Assembly: GCA_002862125.1 (NCBI GenBank)
Contig: PHSP01000002.1
Location: 149,842 to 213,841, forward strand
Length of the DNA stretch: 64,000 nt
Direction of reading: 5' to 3'
Source of the DNA: Methylobacter sp. KS41
GTDB lineage: Bacteria; Pseudomonadota; Gammaproteobacteria; Methylococcales; Methylomonadaceae
Position numbers and translations under genes: made by a program. The notes beneath the pieces were generated by a model. It ran no database searches. It was not told the origin of the DNA and saw only the letters and a program-made list of their open reading frames with translations. Below, in pieces: positions 9,467 to 17,844 of the stretch (within the stretch, counting starts at the first letter, position 1; each line of letters begins with the position of its first letter).

Positions 9467-10828
9467 ATGGAAGTTTTACCAGACCCGGTGTTTTTGTCCC
9501 GTTTGCAATTTGCTGTTACCGCCATGTTCCATATTTTATGGCCGGTCATGACTGTGGGACTCTCTCTCATCCTGGTGGTTTTTGAGTGGCTGTGGCTGAA
9601 AACGGGGGATGTTGATAATTACCGGCATGCGCGATTCTGGGCCAAATTATTTTTGCTCAATTTTTCGGTGGGTGTTATCAGCGGTCTTCCCCTGGAGTTT
9701 GAGTTTGGCACTAATTGGTCCCGCTTTTCCATGATGGCCGGAGAATTCTTCGGTAATATTCTGGGCTATGAAGGCGCTATGGCATTTATGCTGGAGGCCG
9801 GTTTTCTAGGAATTATGTTATTCGGGTGGGCACTGGTTCCTCCTGCTATTCATTTGTTAGCGACCTGTATGGTGGCGTTAGGCGCTTCGCTCTCTGTCTT
9901 TTGGATTCTGGTTGCTAATTCATGGATGCAAACACCGTCAGGCACTCATCTGGAAAATAATAGAGTCGTCGTGGACAGCTATGTTGAAGCGATCTTCAAT
10001 AAAAATATGCCTTGGGGCGTTTCACACATGTGGTTTGCCTGTCTGGCGACCAGTCTTTTCGTCATCGGCGGTTTGTCCGCCTGGTATATTTTAAAAGGAA
10101 GAAACACGGATTTTTTTCTTAAGTCATTTAGGGTGGCCTTAATTGGCGTTATTTTTGTGGTCCCTATTCAAATATATCTTGGCGACAGCAATGGTAGAGA
10201 GGTGTTTGCAAACCAACCGGCAAAGGGAGCCGCTATCGAGGCGCATTGGACGACGAATCAGGAAGGCACAGGAGCTGCCTGGAATTTGCTGGCATGGCCC
10301 AATCCAGCGGAACAAAAAAATGATTGGGCTATTTCTATCCCTGGCGTATTGAGTGTTCTGGCAACCCGCGATAAGCACGGACAAGTACAAGGATTAAAAT
10401 CTTTTCCGAAGGCCGACCAGCCGCCTGCTATTGCACTGATTTTCTATAGTTTCCGGATCATGGTTGGGGTCGGAATATTCTTTTTGGGACTCTTGTTGTG
10501 GACATTGGTTATTTGGCTTAGGGGGCAATTAAAATCCGTGTTAATTGGCAATAATCGATTGCTGCTGAGCGTTTGGGTAGCTTCAATACCGCTTGGTTAT
10601 GTGGCCACGGAATGCGGCTGGATTGTCCGGGAGGTTGGCCGTCAACCATGGATCATTTACGGGTTGTTACGAACCCGCGATGCGGCGTCGATTCTTCCTG
10701 TGTCAGTTGTGGCGGTCAGCCTGGTTAGTTTTTTAGTCATTTACAGCATCCTTTTTGTTTTGTTTCTGGTTTTTGCAGCCCGCATTATCAGGAAAGGGCC
10801 TGATTTGACATTGATGCCGCCGTCATGA
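9467..10828 (+). CDS. cydA: cytochrome bd-type quinol oxidase subunit I (CIO type)
   Basis: 453-residue inner-membrane subunit carrying the haems. Seen: the N-terminal LQFAVTAMFHILWP with the haem-ligand His, EGAMAFMLEAGFLG with the invariant glutamate of the proton path, GVSHMWFACL with another His, and GRQPWIIYGLLRT near the end. The Q-loop is short and GRQPW is conserved, as in the cyanide-insensitive oxidase (CioA/YthA) subgroup rather than E. coli CydA. It oxidises ubiquinol and reduces oxygen to water with high affinity, useful for a methane oxidiser at low oxygen. cydB follows after 45 bases. Confidence 0.93.
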   Translation: MEVLPDPVFLSRLQFAVTAMFHILWPVMTVGLSLILVVFEWLWLKTGDVDNYRHARFWAKLFLLNFSVGVISGLPLEFEFGTNWSRFSMMAGEFFGNILGYEGAMAFMLEAGFLGIMLFGWALVPPAIHLLATCMVALGASLSVFWILVANSWMQTPSGTHLENNRVVVDSYVEAIFNKNMPWGVSHMWFACLATSLFVIGGLSAWYILKGRNTDFFLKSFRVALIGVIFVVPIQIYLGDSNGREVFANQPAKGAAIEAHWTTNQEGTGAAWNLLAWPNPAEQKNDWAISIPGVLSVLATRDKHGQVQGLKSFPKADQPPAIALIFYSFRIMVGVGIFFLGLLLWTLVIWLRGQLKSVLIGNNRLLLSVWVASIPLGYVATECGWIVREVGRQPWIIYGLLRTRDAASILPVSVVAVSLVSFLVIYSILFVLFLVFAARIIRKGPDLTLMPPS

Positions 10829-10873
10829 AATTACACTTGAGTATACTTGATAACGATTCCGGAGCTATGGCGC

Positions 10874-11887
10874 ATGGACAATGAAATTCATACTTTGCTC
10901 GCCAATATCTGGTTTTTTATTATCGGCTTGATGCTTTTCTTGTATGTCGTTCTGGATGGTTTCGACCTCGGTGTAGGCATTCTTTCCCTAGTTGCCCGGA
11001 ATGACAAACATCGCGCTATCATGATGATGAGTCTTGAAAGTATCTGGGATGCGAATGAAACCTGGCTGGTATTGCTTGGCGGCTCACTATTCGGCGCTTT
11101 TCCTCTGGTTTTTGCAATCATGCTGCAAACGCTTTATATTCCAATCATGGTCATGTTATTTGCGCTGATCTTCCGTGGTTTCGCCTTTGAGTTTCGTCAT
11201 CATGCCCGGAATAAAGCGCCCTGGAATCAGGCATTTGGAGTCAGCAGTTTATTGGCGGCCTTGGCTCAGGGAGTCGCATTTGGGGGATTGATCAGTGGGT
11301 TGGGCGTTACCGAAAGTGACGATCAGGGCAACGTGCGGGGATGGTTTACGCCCTTTGCAGCACTGGTCGCATTGGGCGTGGCGACCGGTTATACCTTGCT
11401 TGGCGCAGCCTATTTAGTGATAAAAACCGAAGGCGCAATTCAGCGGATAAGCATTGTTCAATCCTATGTAGCCGCCGCTCTGGAAATAGTTCTTGTGATA
11501 ACGGTAGTCATCTGGGCGGCGCGGTTTAATACCTATTTTGCCGCTCGCTGGGCCGATAAGGAAACCGGCAATTTTATGAATTTCTTTCTTATCTTGGCGG
11601 TCTTTGCCTTTTTCATGTTGATGCGGGCATTACAAAAGCGTTTCGAAGTCAGGGCTTTTTTCTGGAGCGTCATCATTACGCTGGCCTCTTTTACCGCAGT
11701 GACTATCGGTTACTATCCATATATGGTGCCTGCTTCGATATCACTGCTTCATGCGGCATCTTCCAGCAAGACATTGATATTCATGCTCGCAGGAATTGGT
11801 CTTTTGATTCCCGTTATGCTGGTTTACAGCGGTTATCAGTATCTTGTTTTCCGGGGCAAGGTGCAAATGGGGCAGCACGCAGAATGA
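10874..11887 (+). CDS. cydB: cytochrome bd-type quinol oxidase subunit II
   Basis: 337-residue subunit with about nine membrane helices. Seen: FLYVVLDGFDLGVGIL, the ESIWDANETWLVLLGGSLFGAFP region (invariant WDxNExWL), RGFAFEFRHHAR and GATYLV-like motifs. ATG at 10874 is chosen over an upstream TTG at 10847 because a GGAG site lies 10 bases before it and relatives start at this point. It partners CydA. No small CydX/CydY-type gene is evident downstream before the IS element begins at 11944, which fits the CIO subgroup. Confidence 0.93.
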   Translation: MDNEIHTLLANIWFFIIGLMLFLYVVLDGFDLGVGILSLVARNDKHRAIMMMSLESIWDANETWLVLLGGSLFGAFPLVFAIMLQTLYIPIMVMLFALIFRGFAFEFRHHARNKAPWNQAFGVSSLLAALAQGVAFGGLISGLGVTESDDQGNVRGWFTPFAALVALGVATGYTLLGAAYLVIKTEGAIQRISIVQSYVAAALEIVLVITVVIWAARFNTYFAARWADKETGNFMNFFLILAVFAFFMLMRALQKRFEVRAFFWSVIITLASFTAVTIGYYPYMVPASISLLHAASSSKTLIFMLAGIGLLIPVMLVYSGYQYLVFRGKVQMGQHAE

Positions 11888-11943
11888 TGCCGAAGGCACT
11901 CATTCGTCGTAATACAGCTAAGATCCCATAGCAATGAGGAATA

Positions 11944-11962
11944 GCTTAACCCATCTTCGTGA
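11944..11962 (+). repeat. left terminal inverted repeat of the IS1634-family element
   Basis: 19 bases that are the exact reverse complement of 14046-14064. It marks the left boundary of the element, 56 bases after the cydB stop codon. Confidence 0.88.
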
Positions 11963-12117
11963 CTCCAGTCTCCCTAAGTTATTGATTTTTGGTTACCGGC
12001 GGTTTTCATTTCGAAAAAACCCTTTAAAATCAATGCTCATTTTTCGCTCTCTCTTGTAGTGCCATCCATTTAGGTTTGCATCTTGATTTTTTCCGGAATA
12101 GCGCCCATGCTAGAGCC

Positions 12118-14004
12118 ATGTATATTCGAAGAACCAAAACCAAAACAGCGGATCATGGCGAAGATTCCTATACCTATCGGATCGTTGAATCCGTGCGTGA
12201 GGGAACACAAGTCAAGCAACGTACGCTACTCAATCTAGGCAAAGACTTTGCCATTGAGCCCGCGCACTGGCCCTTGCTTGCGGCCAGAATTGAACAGCTT
12301 CTGCAAGGCTCAGCGCCGCGCCAAGACGAGTTGTTTCATTTAGAGGATGATGCCGGTCAACTTCTGGAGGCCGCCGCCGTGCGCTATAGCGACCTCATCA
12401 TCGCGAAACTGGCGCAACCGGTGGCGGCAGCGACGCCCGGGCAGGATTATCATAGTGTCGGCATTAATCATATCGAAGCCCATCAAGCCCGCAGCATCGG
12501 CGGGGAAACGTTGGCGTTGCATGCGGTCATGCAGTTGCAGCTGGATCAGAAGCTTGCCGCACTGGGCTTTAACAAAATCGATGCCGCGGCGGCATTGGGC
12601 AGCATCATAGGGCGCATGATTTCACCCGGCAGCGAACTGCAGACCCATGACTGGCTGCAAGCGCGTACCGGCCTGGGTGAACTGCTTGATCATGACTACG
12701 GCAGCACCAGTCTGACGCGCCTGTACACCATCAGCGATAAGTTGCTCAAACACCAGTCGGCGCTGGAAACTTTTCTGGGTGCTCAGGAGCAGACCTTATT
12801 CGATTTAAACCGGAGCATCGTCTTGTACGACTTGACCAACACCTATTTTGAAGGCCAGTGCGCCCAAAACCCCAAGGCCCGGTTCGGCCGCTCCAAAGAA
12901 AAACGCCGTGATTGCCCATTGGTGACCTTAGGTCTGGTTCTGGATGGCAATGGCTTCCCGCTCAGCAGCCAGGTCTTTCCAGGCAACGCCAGCGAGCCCG
13001 CCACGTTGGCGCTGATGCTGGACGGTCTGCAGGGGAAAAATCCATTAGCCGGAGAAAAACCGGTCATTATCATGGATGCCGGCATTGCCAGCGCTGACAA
13101 TCTCGCCTGGTTAAGCGCGCGCGGTTATCTTTACCTGGTGGTCAGCCGGGAACGCTACCTACAAGATCCCAGAGACCAGGATAATGCCGTACTGGTTAGG
13201 GAAACCGGACAGAGCAAAGTCAGCGTTTACCGCACAATCGATGCAGAAACCGGGGAAACCCGGCTCTATTGCCACTCCGATCAAAAAGCCAAAAAAGAAC
13301 AGGCCATCCGCAACCGCTTCCACGTTCGTCTGGAAGAGGGGCTCGACAAGCTCCATGCCGGTTTGGACAAAAAAGGCACGATCAAAAACTACGCGAAAAT
13401 ACTCGAACGCATTGGCCGGCTGCGCGAAAAAAACAGCCGCGTCGCGCAAGACTACCGCATTGAAGTCATTGCTGATGACGCGAAAAACAACGCCATCCGT
13501 ATTGAATGGCAGCGTGAACCCAAAAGTGAACAAAAAGACCGGCACTGCGGAGTTTACTGCCTGAGAACCACTACTCCGGACTGGTCGGAAGAACAATTGT
13601 GGTCAACCTATATCATGCTGACCGAGATCGAAGCCACGTTCAGAAGCTTGAAAACCGACCTCGGCTTACGTCCAGTTTTCCACCATAAAGAAGAACGCGT
13701 CACCGGACACTTGTTCATTACTTTAATGGCCTACCATCTGGTGCATACCCTGCGCTATCAACTCAAGCAGCAGGGTATCCATTTAAGCTGGGACAGCATA
13801 CGCAACATTATGTCGACCCAACAACGCCTCACGATTACCTTGCCGACAGAGGATAATAAGACCATTCACCTGCGCACAACAACCCAAGCCGAAACACGCC
13901 AAAAACAACTATACGCAGCCTTAAGTATCAAACCTGACCTGATAGGTAAATGTAAGACGATTATTGATAAGAAAAAATATGTAGTGCCATTTGAGATAAA
14001 TTAA
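12118..14004 (+). CDS. IS1634-family DDE transposase
   Basis: 628-residue transposase of the IS4 superfamily. The start ATG at 12118 (MYIRRTKTKTADHGEDSYTYR) matches the family N terminus; an upstream start at 12076 would only add 14 residues from the leader. The catalytic acids are recognisable in SIVLYDLTNTYFEG, IIMDAGIAS and IEATFRSLKTDLGLRPVFHH, with a long beta-strand insertion between the second and third acid. The downstream GHLFITLMAYHL is typical. No internal stops or frameshifts, so it is probably functional. Antisense open frames inside it are artefacts. Confidence 0.92.
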   Translation: MYIRRTKTKTADHGEDSYTYRIVESVREGTQVKQRTLLNLGKDFAIEPAHWPLLAARIEQLLQGSAPRQDELFHLEDDAGQLLEAAAVRYSDLIIAKLAQPVAAATPGQDYHSVGINHIEAHQARSIGGETLALHAVMQLQLDQKLAALGFNKIDAAAALGSIIGRMISPGSELQTHDWLQARTGLGELLDHDYGSTSLTRLYTISDKLLKHQSALETFLGAQEQTLFDLNRSIVLYDLTNTYFEGQCAQNPKARFGRSKEKRRDCPLVTLGLVLDGNGFPLSSQVFPGNASEPATLALMLDGLQGKNPLAGEKPVIIMDAGIASADNLAWLSARGYLYLVVSRERYLQDPRDQDNAVLVRETGQSKVSVYRTIDAETGETRLYCHSDQKAKKEQAIRNRFHVRLEEGLDKLHAGLDKKGTIKNYAKILERIGRLREKNSRVAQDYRIEVIADDAKNNAIRIEWQREPKSEQKDRHCGVYCLRTTTPDWSEEQLWSTYIMLTEIEATFRSLKTDLGLRPVFHHKEERVTGHLFITLMAYHLVHTLRYQLKQQGIHLSWDSIRNIMSTQQRLTITLPTEDNKTIHLRTTTQAETRQKQLYAALSIKPDLIGKCKTIIDKKKYVVPFEIN

Positions 14005-14045
14005 AATTTTAACTTATTGAAATAACAAGAAATTATCAGTAGAAT

Positions 14046-14064
14046 TCACGAAGATGGGTTAAGC
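14046..14064 (-). repeat. right terminal inverted repeat of the IS1634-family element
   Basis: 19 bases identical, as reverse complement, to the left end at 11944-11962. It lies 41 bases beyond the transposase stop and 27 bases from the stop of trxC. Confidence 0.88.
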
Positions 14065-14090
14065 CCCTTTAAAATTAGCGATCGAACAAA

Positions 14091-14522
14091 TCAAAGACAA
14101 GCGTTGATCCAACGCACGATATCCGTTGCGCTCATGGCCCCGGACTTACGGGCTATTTCATGACCGGATTTGAAAATTACCAGGGTCGGAATGCTGCGAA
14201 TATTAAATTGAGCAGCGGTAAATTGCTCCTGTTCGGTATTGAGTTTGGTCAGGCGCACCCGAGGCTCAAGTGTAACAGCAGCCTGGGCATAGGATGGCGC
14301 CATCATTTTGCATGGTCCGCACCAGTCCGCCCAGAAGTCGACTACAACCGGAATATCATTACGCGTAATATGGCGCTCAAAATTTTGGTCTGTTAGTTCC
14401 AATGGATGCCCCGTAAATAAGGCTTCTTTACATTGGCCGCAACGGGGTTGTTGGCCCAATCTCTCTGATAATATGCGATTTACCGTATTGCAGTGGGGAC
14501 AAACAATATGTACTGTATTCAT
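14091..14522 (-). CDS. trxC: thioredoxin 2 (zinc-binding thioredoxin)
   Basis: 143-residue cytoplasmic thioredoxin. The N-terminal zinc ribbon has Cys 8, 11, 28 and 31 (CPHC and CGQC), followed by a thioredoxin fold with the active site DFWADWCGPCK (WCGPC at 67-71) and the cis-proline loop SIPTLVIF. It reduces protein disulfides and is generally associated with oxidative stress. Its 3' end is 27 bases from the right end of the IS element but the coding sequence is complete. Confidence 0.93.
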   Translation of the reverse strand: MNTVHIVCPHCNTVNRILSERLGQQPRCGQCKEALFTGHPLELTDQNFERHITRNDIPVVVDFWADWCGPCKMMAPSYAQAAVTLEPRVRLTKLNTEQEQFTAAQFNIRSIPTLVIFKSGHEIARKSGAMSATDIVRWINACL

Positions 14523-14864
14523 GGGGCGCCCCTATTATTTTAAAGTTTAAAGGTTGAAGATATAAGGTCCAATGCTTGACAGTGGAATAAAAATAATCAC
14601 TCAGTCCGAGTAATTTAATGGCTGCGATAATCTATTATCCGCTTAAATTGTTAGTGAAGGTTGCAAAAGACACCAGCATTTTATATTTGTATACAACAGG
14701 AAGAACGGAGCTTGCATAAAATAAAAAGAGCGCCTTTGGTTGTTGGTCAAAAGATAAACAACGGTTGCGGTGGGATAACGCCTCTGCTGCCCAAGTCAGA
14801 AATCAAATCACTCCATTTAACATCTGGAGATGCTTTGGCGCAAATTAAAGCTGCGTCAAACCCT
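14523..14864. other. 342-base intergenic region
   Basis: Separates trxC from the TauE-type permease gene, both on the minus strand. It must hold the trxC promoter. An open frame of 78 codons on the plus strand (14661-14897) has no ribosome-binding site, overlaps the end of the permease gene and resembles no family I know. No repeat or RNA structure was recognised. Confidence 0.4.
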
Positions 14865-15812
14865 TTACCGGAAAAACATCACATAGCTTGCCTGTAGCAT
14901 AATTACCAGGCCATCGAGCAATGCGATAACCGCAAAAACCTTTTTGGTTGCTCGCATGGAAATCCATTGCGCAAGAAATGGTCCCAGCCGTCCTCCCCAT
15001 AACACCCCCAGCATGGTGAATGCCGCCGGTTCCCAGGGAACGCCTCCGAAATAGAAGGCGTGTATGAAAGCCAGCAGCACAGAATTTATTGACAGCAATA
15101 CCACGCCCAGTCCAATGGCGCGGTTAGCGTCAAGTCCATAGGCGAGCATACAAAAAGCGGCGATAATTTCGCCCTCGCCAATTGCAACCCAGCCGGTAAT
15201 AAGACCGCCGAGAAAAGAAATCAGCATGACCGGGATTAGAGCGTTTGCTGGAAGTACCGACCGTCCACCTTTCCTCTCCAGCGTGATGAGCATTAACAAA
15301 CCGGCTATAAATGCTATGGGACCAAACAATCCTTTGATCAGCATAGGCTGCGGATGGATCAGGAAGGTGGAAACCGCAGCCCCGATAATAAGCGCGGGTA
15401 CCGTCCATTTCAAAAGCGATAGAGGCACTTCGCCACGGCGCAGCCAACCGGATGCGCCACTGGTCATACCTACAGCTTGAGTAACGAATGCCAATTTTAA
15501 GGCGCTCACAGGATCCACGTTGTAGACTAACATCAGCGCCGGGATAAAGACAATGCCGCCGCCGATCGCGGTAACGTTGCCGATAAATGCACCGGCTACA
15601 CCAACGATAATTAGTGGCCAATTGCTGGCGGCAAGTCCTAGCGGATCTGGAAATGCGAACCAATAAGCGGCAAGCCAGATAAGAGTAAATACAAAAAGCC
15701 ACGGAGTGAAATAGGGAAAGTTCGCCGGTAAATTGTTACCGGGTTTAACCACTTGGCTGGAATAACGAGAAGATTGCGGGTTTTGATCGTTTATCATTAA
15801 GTGGGGTTTCAA
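14865..15812 (-). CDS. TauE/SafE-family permease (sulfite/sulfonate or organic anion export)
   Basis: 315-residue inner-membrane protein with a 35-residue soluble N terminus and about eight membrane helices. The family repeats are seen: GVAGAFIGNVTAIGGGIVFIPAL in the first half and SFLGGLITGWVAIGEGEI in the second, with the internal SGASGWLRRGEVPLSLLKW. TauE/SafE proteins move sulfite, sulfoacetate or other small anions; the substrate is not given by the sequence. It lies 234 bases beyond the stop of the ketosynthase gene on the same strand and may or may not be part of that transcript. Confidence 0.85.
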   Translation of the reverse strand: MKPHLMINDQNPQSSRYSSQVVKPGNNLPANFPYFTPWLFVFTLIWLAAYWFAFPDPLGLAASNWPLIIVGVAGAFIGNVTAIGGGIVFIPALMLVYNVDPVSALKLAFVTQAVGMTSGASGWLRRGEVPLSLLKWTVPALIIGAAVSTFLIHPQPMLIKGLFGPIAFIAGLLMLITLERKGGRSVLPANALIPVMLISFLGGLITGWVAIGEGEIIAAFCMLAYGLDANRAIGLGVVLLSINSVLLAFIHAFYFGGVPWEPAAFTMLGVLWGGRLGPFLAQWISMRATKKVFAVIALLDGLVIMLQASYVMFFR

Positions 15813-16046
15813 CGAAGATGACAGCTATAATATAAAATCTACCGGGACTCAAAGAAATCAGTACATTCAGTTTCCGGTGAAAACGCTATGTTCCGGATAG
15901 CGGGCGATTTGCAAAACCGGTCACCGGTTTGAGTTGCGCCAACCAGATAAAACAGTATTTCAGTGTTGATGCGGCGGACTGATTTATTTCAAGATGACGG
16001 CGCAGTAAATTTTGAACAGTATCCAGGAAAGTAATCAAAAAGAGCA

Positions 16047-17267
16047 TTAAACCCGCTTGAAAATGAGCGAGGTATTGATTCCGCCGAAGGCGAAATTATT
16101 ACTCATCAGATACTCGCAATCCATTTTACGAATATCGCCTTTAATGTAGTCCAGTTCCGCGCAGGCGGGGTCAATGTTAACAAGATTCGCCGTCGGATGG
16201 AACCAGCCTTCGTTCATCATATTCAGAGCCGCCCAGGCTTCAATAGCTCCGCAGGCTCCCAGCGTATGACCGGTATAGCTCTTCATGGAACTGATAGGTA
16301 TCCTGTTGCCGAAAACTGCCGCCGTGGCGTGGCTTTCGGCAATATCGCCCAGCTCGGTCGCGGTGCCATGAGCGCTGACATAATCAATCACAGCTGCATC
16401 AATATCAGCATCCTGCAACGCCAGCCTCATCGCCGCCTGCATGCTGCCGGAATCCGGCTGGGTGACATGAAGGCCGTCGCAATTGGTGCCGAATCCGATA
16501 ATCTCGGCATAAATATGCGCGCCCCGGTTTATCGCATGCTCTCTTTCTTCCAGGATTAAAGTCCCGCCTCCTTCACCGATCACGAGTCCGTCACGCTCCT
16601 TGTCAAACGGACGCGGCGTTTTATCCGGTTCATCATTGCGGAGGCTGGTCGCAAACAAGGTATCGAAAACTGCCGCCTGAGAGGGTGACAGCTCGTCACT
16701 GCCGCCGGCCACCATGATGGCTTGAAGCCCATGTTTAATTGTTTCATAAGCGTAACCAATGCCTTGGCTGCTGGAGGTGCAGGCGCTCGACGTCGGAATA
16801 ATGCGCCCTTTAATGCCGAAATGTAAACTGATATTCACCGGGCAGGTGTGCCCCATCATACGAATATAAGAAGTTGCATTCATCCCGCCTTTGTCATGGT
16901 TTAGCAGCATTTTGGTAAAATCGATCAGGCCGTCGAAACTGCCCGAGGAACTGCCGTAAGAAACGCCCGTCTTGCCGCTTGTTAAACAGGGGTCATATAA
17001 CAAACCGGCATCGATCAAAGCCAGTTCCGAAGCATAAGTAGCCAGCATCGCTACACGCCCCATGCTACGCACCTGTTTGCGCGAATAATGCGCAGGCCTG
17101 GAAAAGTCCACCGGCGCGCCCAAAAGAGTGTTCAGCCCTTTATATTTAACCCAGTCATCCATTCTTTGAATGCCGGTAATTTGAGATTTAAGCTTTTTAG
17201 CAACCGTTTGCCAGTTGTTTCCCAACGGCGTAATGGCTGCCATGCCGGTCACCACAACCCGTTTCAT
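16047..17267 (-). CDS. beta-ketoacyl-ACP synthase, aryl-polyene ApeR-like
   Basis: 406-residue FabF-type ketosynthase. The catalytic triad is intact: Cys about 163 in TSSACTSSSQG, His in SAHGTATELGD and His in SYTGHTLGACGA, plus the C-terminal NNFAFGGINTSLIF. It condenses an acyl starter with malonyl-ACP. Position as last gene of a KS-dehydratase-(FabG relic)-KS run matches the apeO-P-Q-R order of aryl-polyene pigment clusters, so ApeR is the best analogue. Its ATG overlaps the stop of the FabG relic by four bases (ATGA), showing the old translational coupling is preserved. Confidence 0.88.
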   Translation of the reverse strand: MKRVVVTGMAAITPLGNNWQTVAKKLKSQITGIQRMDDWVKYKGLNTLLGAPVDFSRPAHYSRKQVRSMGRVAMLATYASELALIDAGLLYDPCLTSGKTGVSYGSSSGSFDGLIDFTKMLLNHDKGGMNATSYIRMMGHTCPVNISLHFGIKGRIIPTSSACTSSSQGIGYAYETIKHGLQAIMVAGGSDELSPSQAAVFDTLFATSLRNDEPDKTPRPFDKERDGLVIGEGGGTLILEEREHAINRGAHIYAEIIGFGTNCDGLHVTQPDSGSMQAAMRLALQDADIDAAVIDYVSAHGTATELGDIAESHATAAVFGNRIPISSMKSYTGHTLGACGAIEAWAALNMMNEGWFHPTANLVNIDPACAELDYIKGDIRKMDCEYLMSNNFAFGGINTSLIFKRV

Positions 17268-17401
17268 TTATAAAATCCTCCATTTACTGAAAGCACTCGC
17301 CTGGTAATATATTCCATATTCTCCGGCATTAAAAAAAACACTATAGCTGCCGGTTCTATATCAGGTAGGCAGGCGTCTGTTAGCAATACCTTTTTTCTCA
17401 T
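17264..17401 (-). pseudogene. FabG/ApeQ ketoreductase relic with large in-frame internal deletion
   Basis: A 45-codon frame that starts 2 bases after the dehydratase stop and ends with TGA overlapping the ketosynthase ATG. Its first ten residues, MRKKVLLTDA, look like the start of a FabG-type reductase (usual MxKxVLVTGA). The remaining part, EPAAIVFFLMPENMEYITRR followed by VLSVNGG, is the unmistakable C-terminal end of a short-chain reductase (usual YITGQVxxVNGG). About 200 residues between are missing, including the Rossmann Gly motif and the Ser-Tyr-Lys catalytic residues, so no reductase activity can remain. The position is exactly where apeQ sits in aryl-polyene operons. Confidence 0.75.
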
Positions 17402-17403
17402 TG

Positions 17404-17844
17404 TCAGTTTGTTACCACCCGGTTAATAGCTGAATCAGGCTGATAGACATTGAGTTTTGCCGATGCCGATATGCCTTCGGCTGAAATACGGCAATCAAAA
17501 ACCCCAAGGCCCTGATCTTCAACTAATTGTTTAATACTCACGGACAGAATCGAACCTACGGCAAATGTTCCAACATTGCAAACATATCGTCTTGTTCCCA
17601 GCAAAAAACCAAGATTAAGCGGTTCGCCGGCCAATCTGCGCTTCATGCCGCCCAGCGCCGCAATGGTTTGGGCCATGTATTCTATCCCCAGCCAGGCGGG
17701 TACCGTGTTACCGTCGCCAAACAGACCGTCATCGCGCACGATAACTTCCGTAACCATATTTTCTTCATCAAATTCAATCACCCGGTTCACTAATACCATT
17801 ATGCCGGAATGAGGCAGCAAATCTTCGACAGCAAACTTTCTCAT
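17404..17844 (-). CDS. hotdog-fold 3-hydroxyacyl-ACP dehydratase, ApeP-like
   Basis: 146-residue hotdog protein. LLPHSGIMVLVNRVIEFDEE at the N terminus carries the conserved His of the LPHxxxMxLLDRV motif, and AWLGIEYMAQTIAALGGMKRR supplies the Glu-bearing central helix, as in ApeP dehydratases of aryl-polyene clusters. It would remove water from a 3-hydroxyacyl-ACP to give the conjugated double bond. It overlaps the upstream ketosynthase stop by four bases. With the adjacent ketoreductase destroyed, its substrate must come from a reductase encoded elsewhere, if the pathway still runs. Confidence 0.85.
   Translation of the reverse strand: MRKFAVEDLLPHSGIMVLVNRVIEFDEENMVTEVIVRDDGLFGDGNTVPAWLGIEYMAQTIAALGGMKRRLAGEPLNLGFLLGTRRYVCNVGTFAVGSILSVSIKQLVEDQGLGVFDCRISAEGISASAKLNVYQPDSAINRVVTN

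Larger units (their letters stand above)
11944..14064 (+). mobile_element. IS1634-family insertion sequence, apparently complete
   Basis: A 2.1-kb element bounded by perfect 19-bp inverted repeats (11944-11962 and 14046-14064, beginning GCTTAACCCATCTTCG) enclosing one intact transposase gene. It lies between cydB and trxC without breaking either. No target-site duplication is visible: the flanking bases (GGAATA on the left, CCCTTT on the right) differ, although this family normally makes a 5-6-bp duplication. That suggests recombination or later mutation at one flank. The element is GC-richer than its surroundings. Confidence 0.85.

Noticed and set aside
13159..13596. 145-codon antisense frame inside the transposase gene
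   Set aside because: It is a mirror of codon bias in a GC-rich gene and shows no family similarity.
12020..14075. CCCTTTAAAAT present inside the left part of the IS (12020-12030) and just outside its right end (14065-14075) as a possible target duplication
   Set aside because: The left copy is 76 bases inside the perfect inverted repeat, so it cannot be a target duplication of this element; most likely chance.
14661..14897. 78-codon frame between trxC and the permease gene
   Set aside because: No ribosome-binding site, overlaps the end of the permease gene antisense, no similarity.
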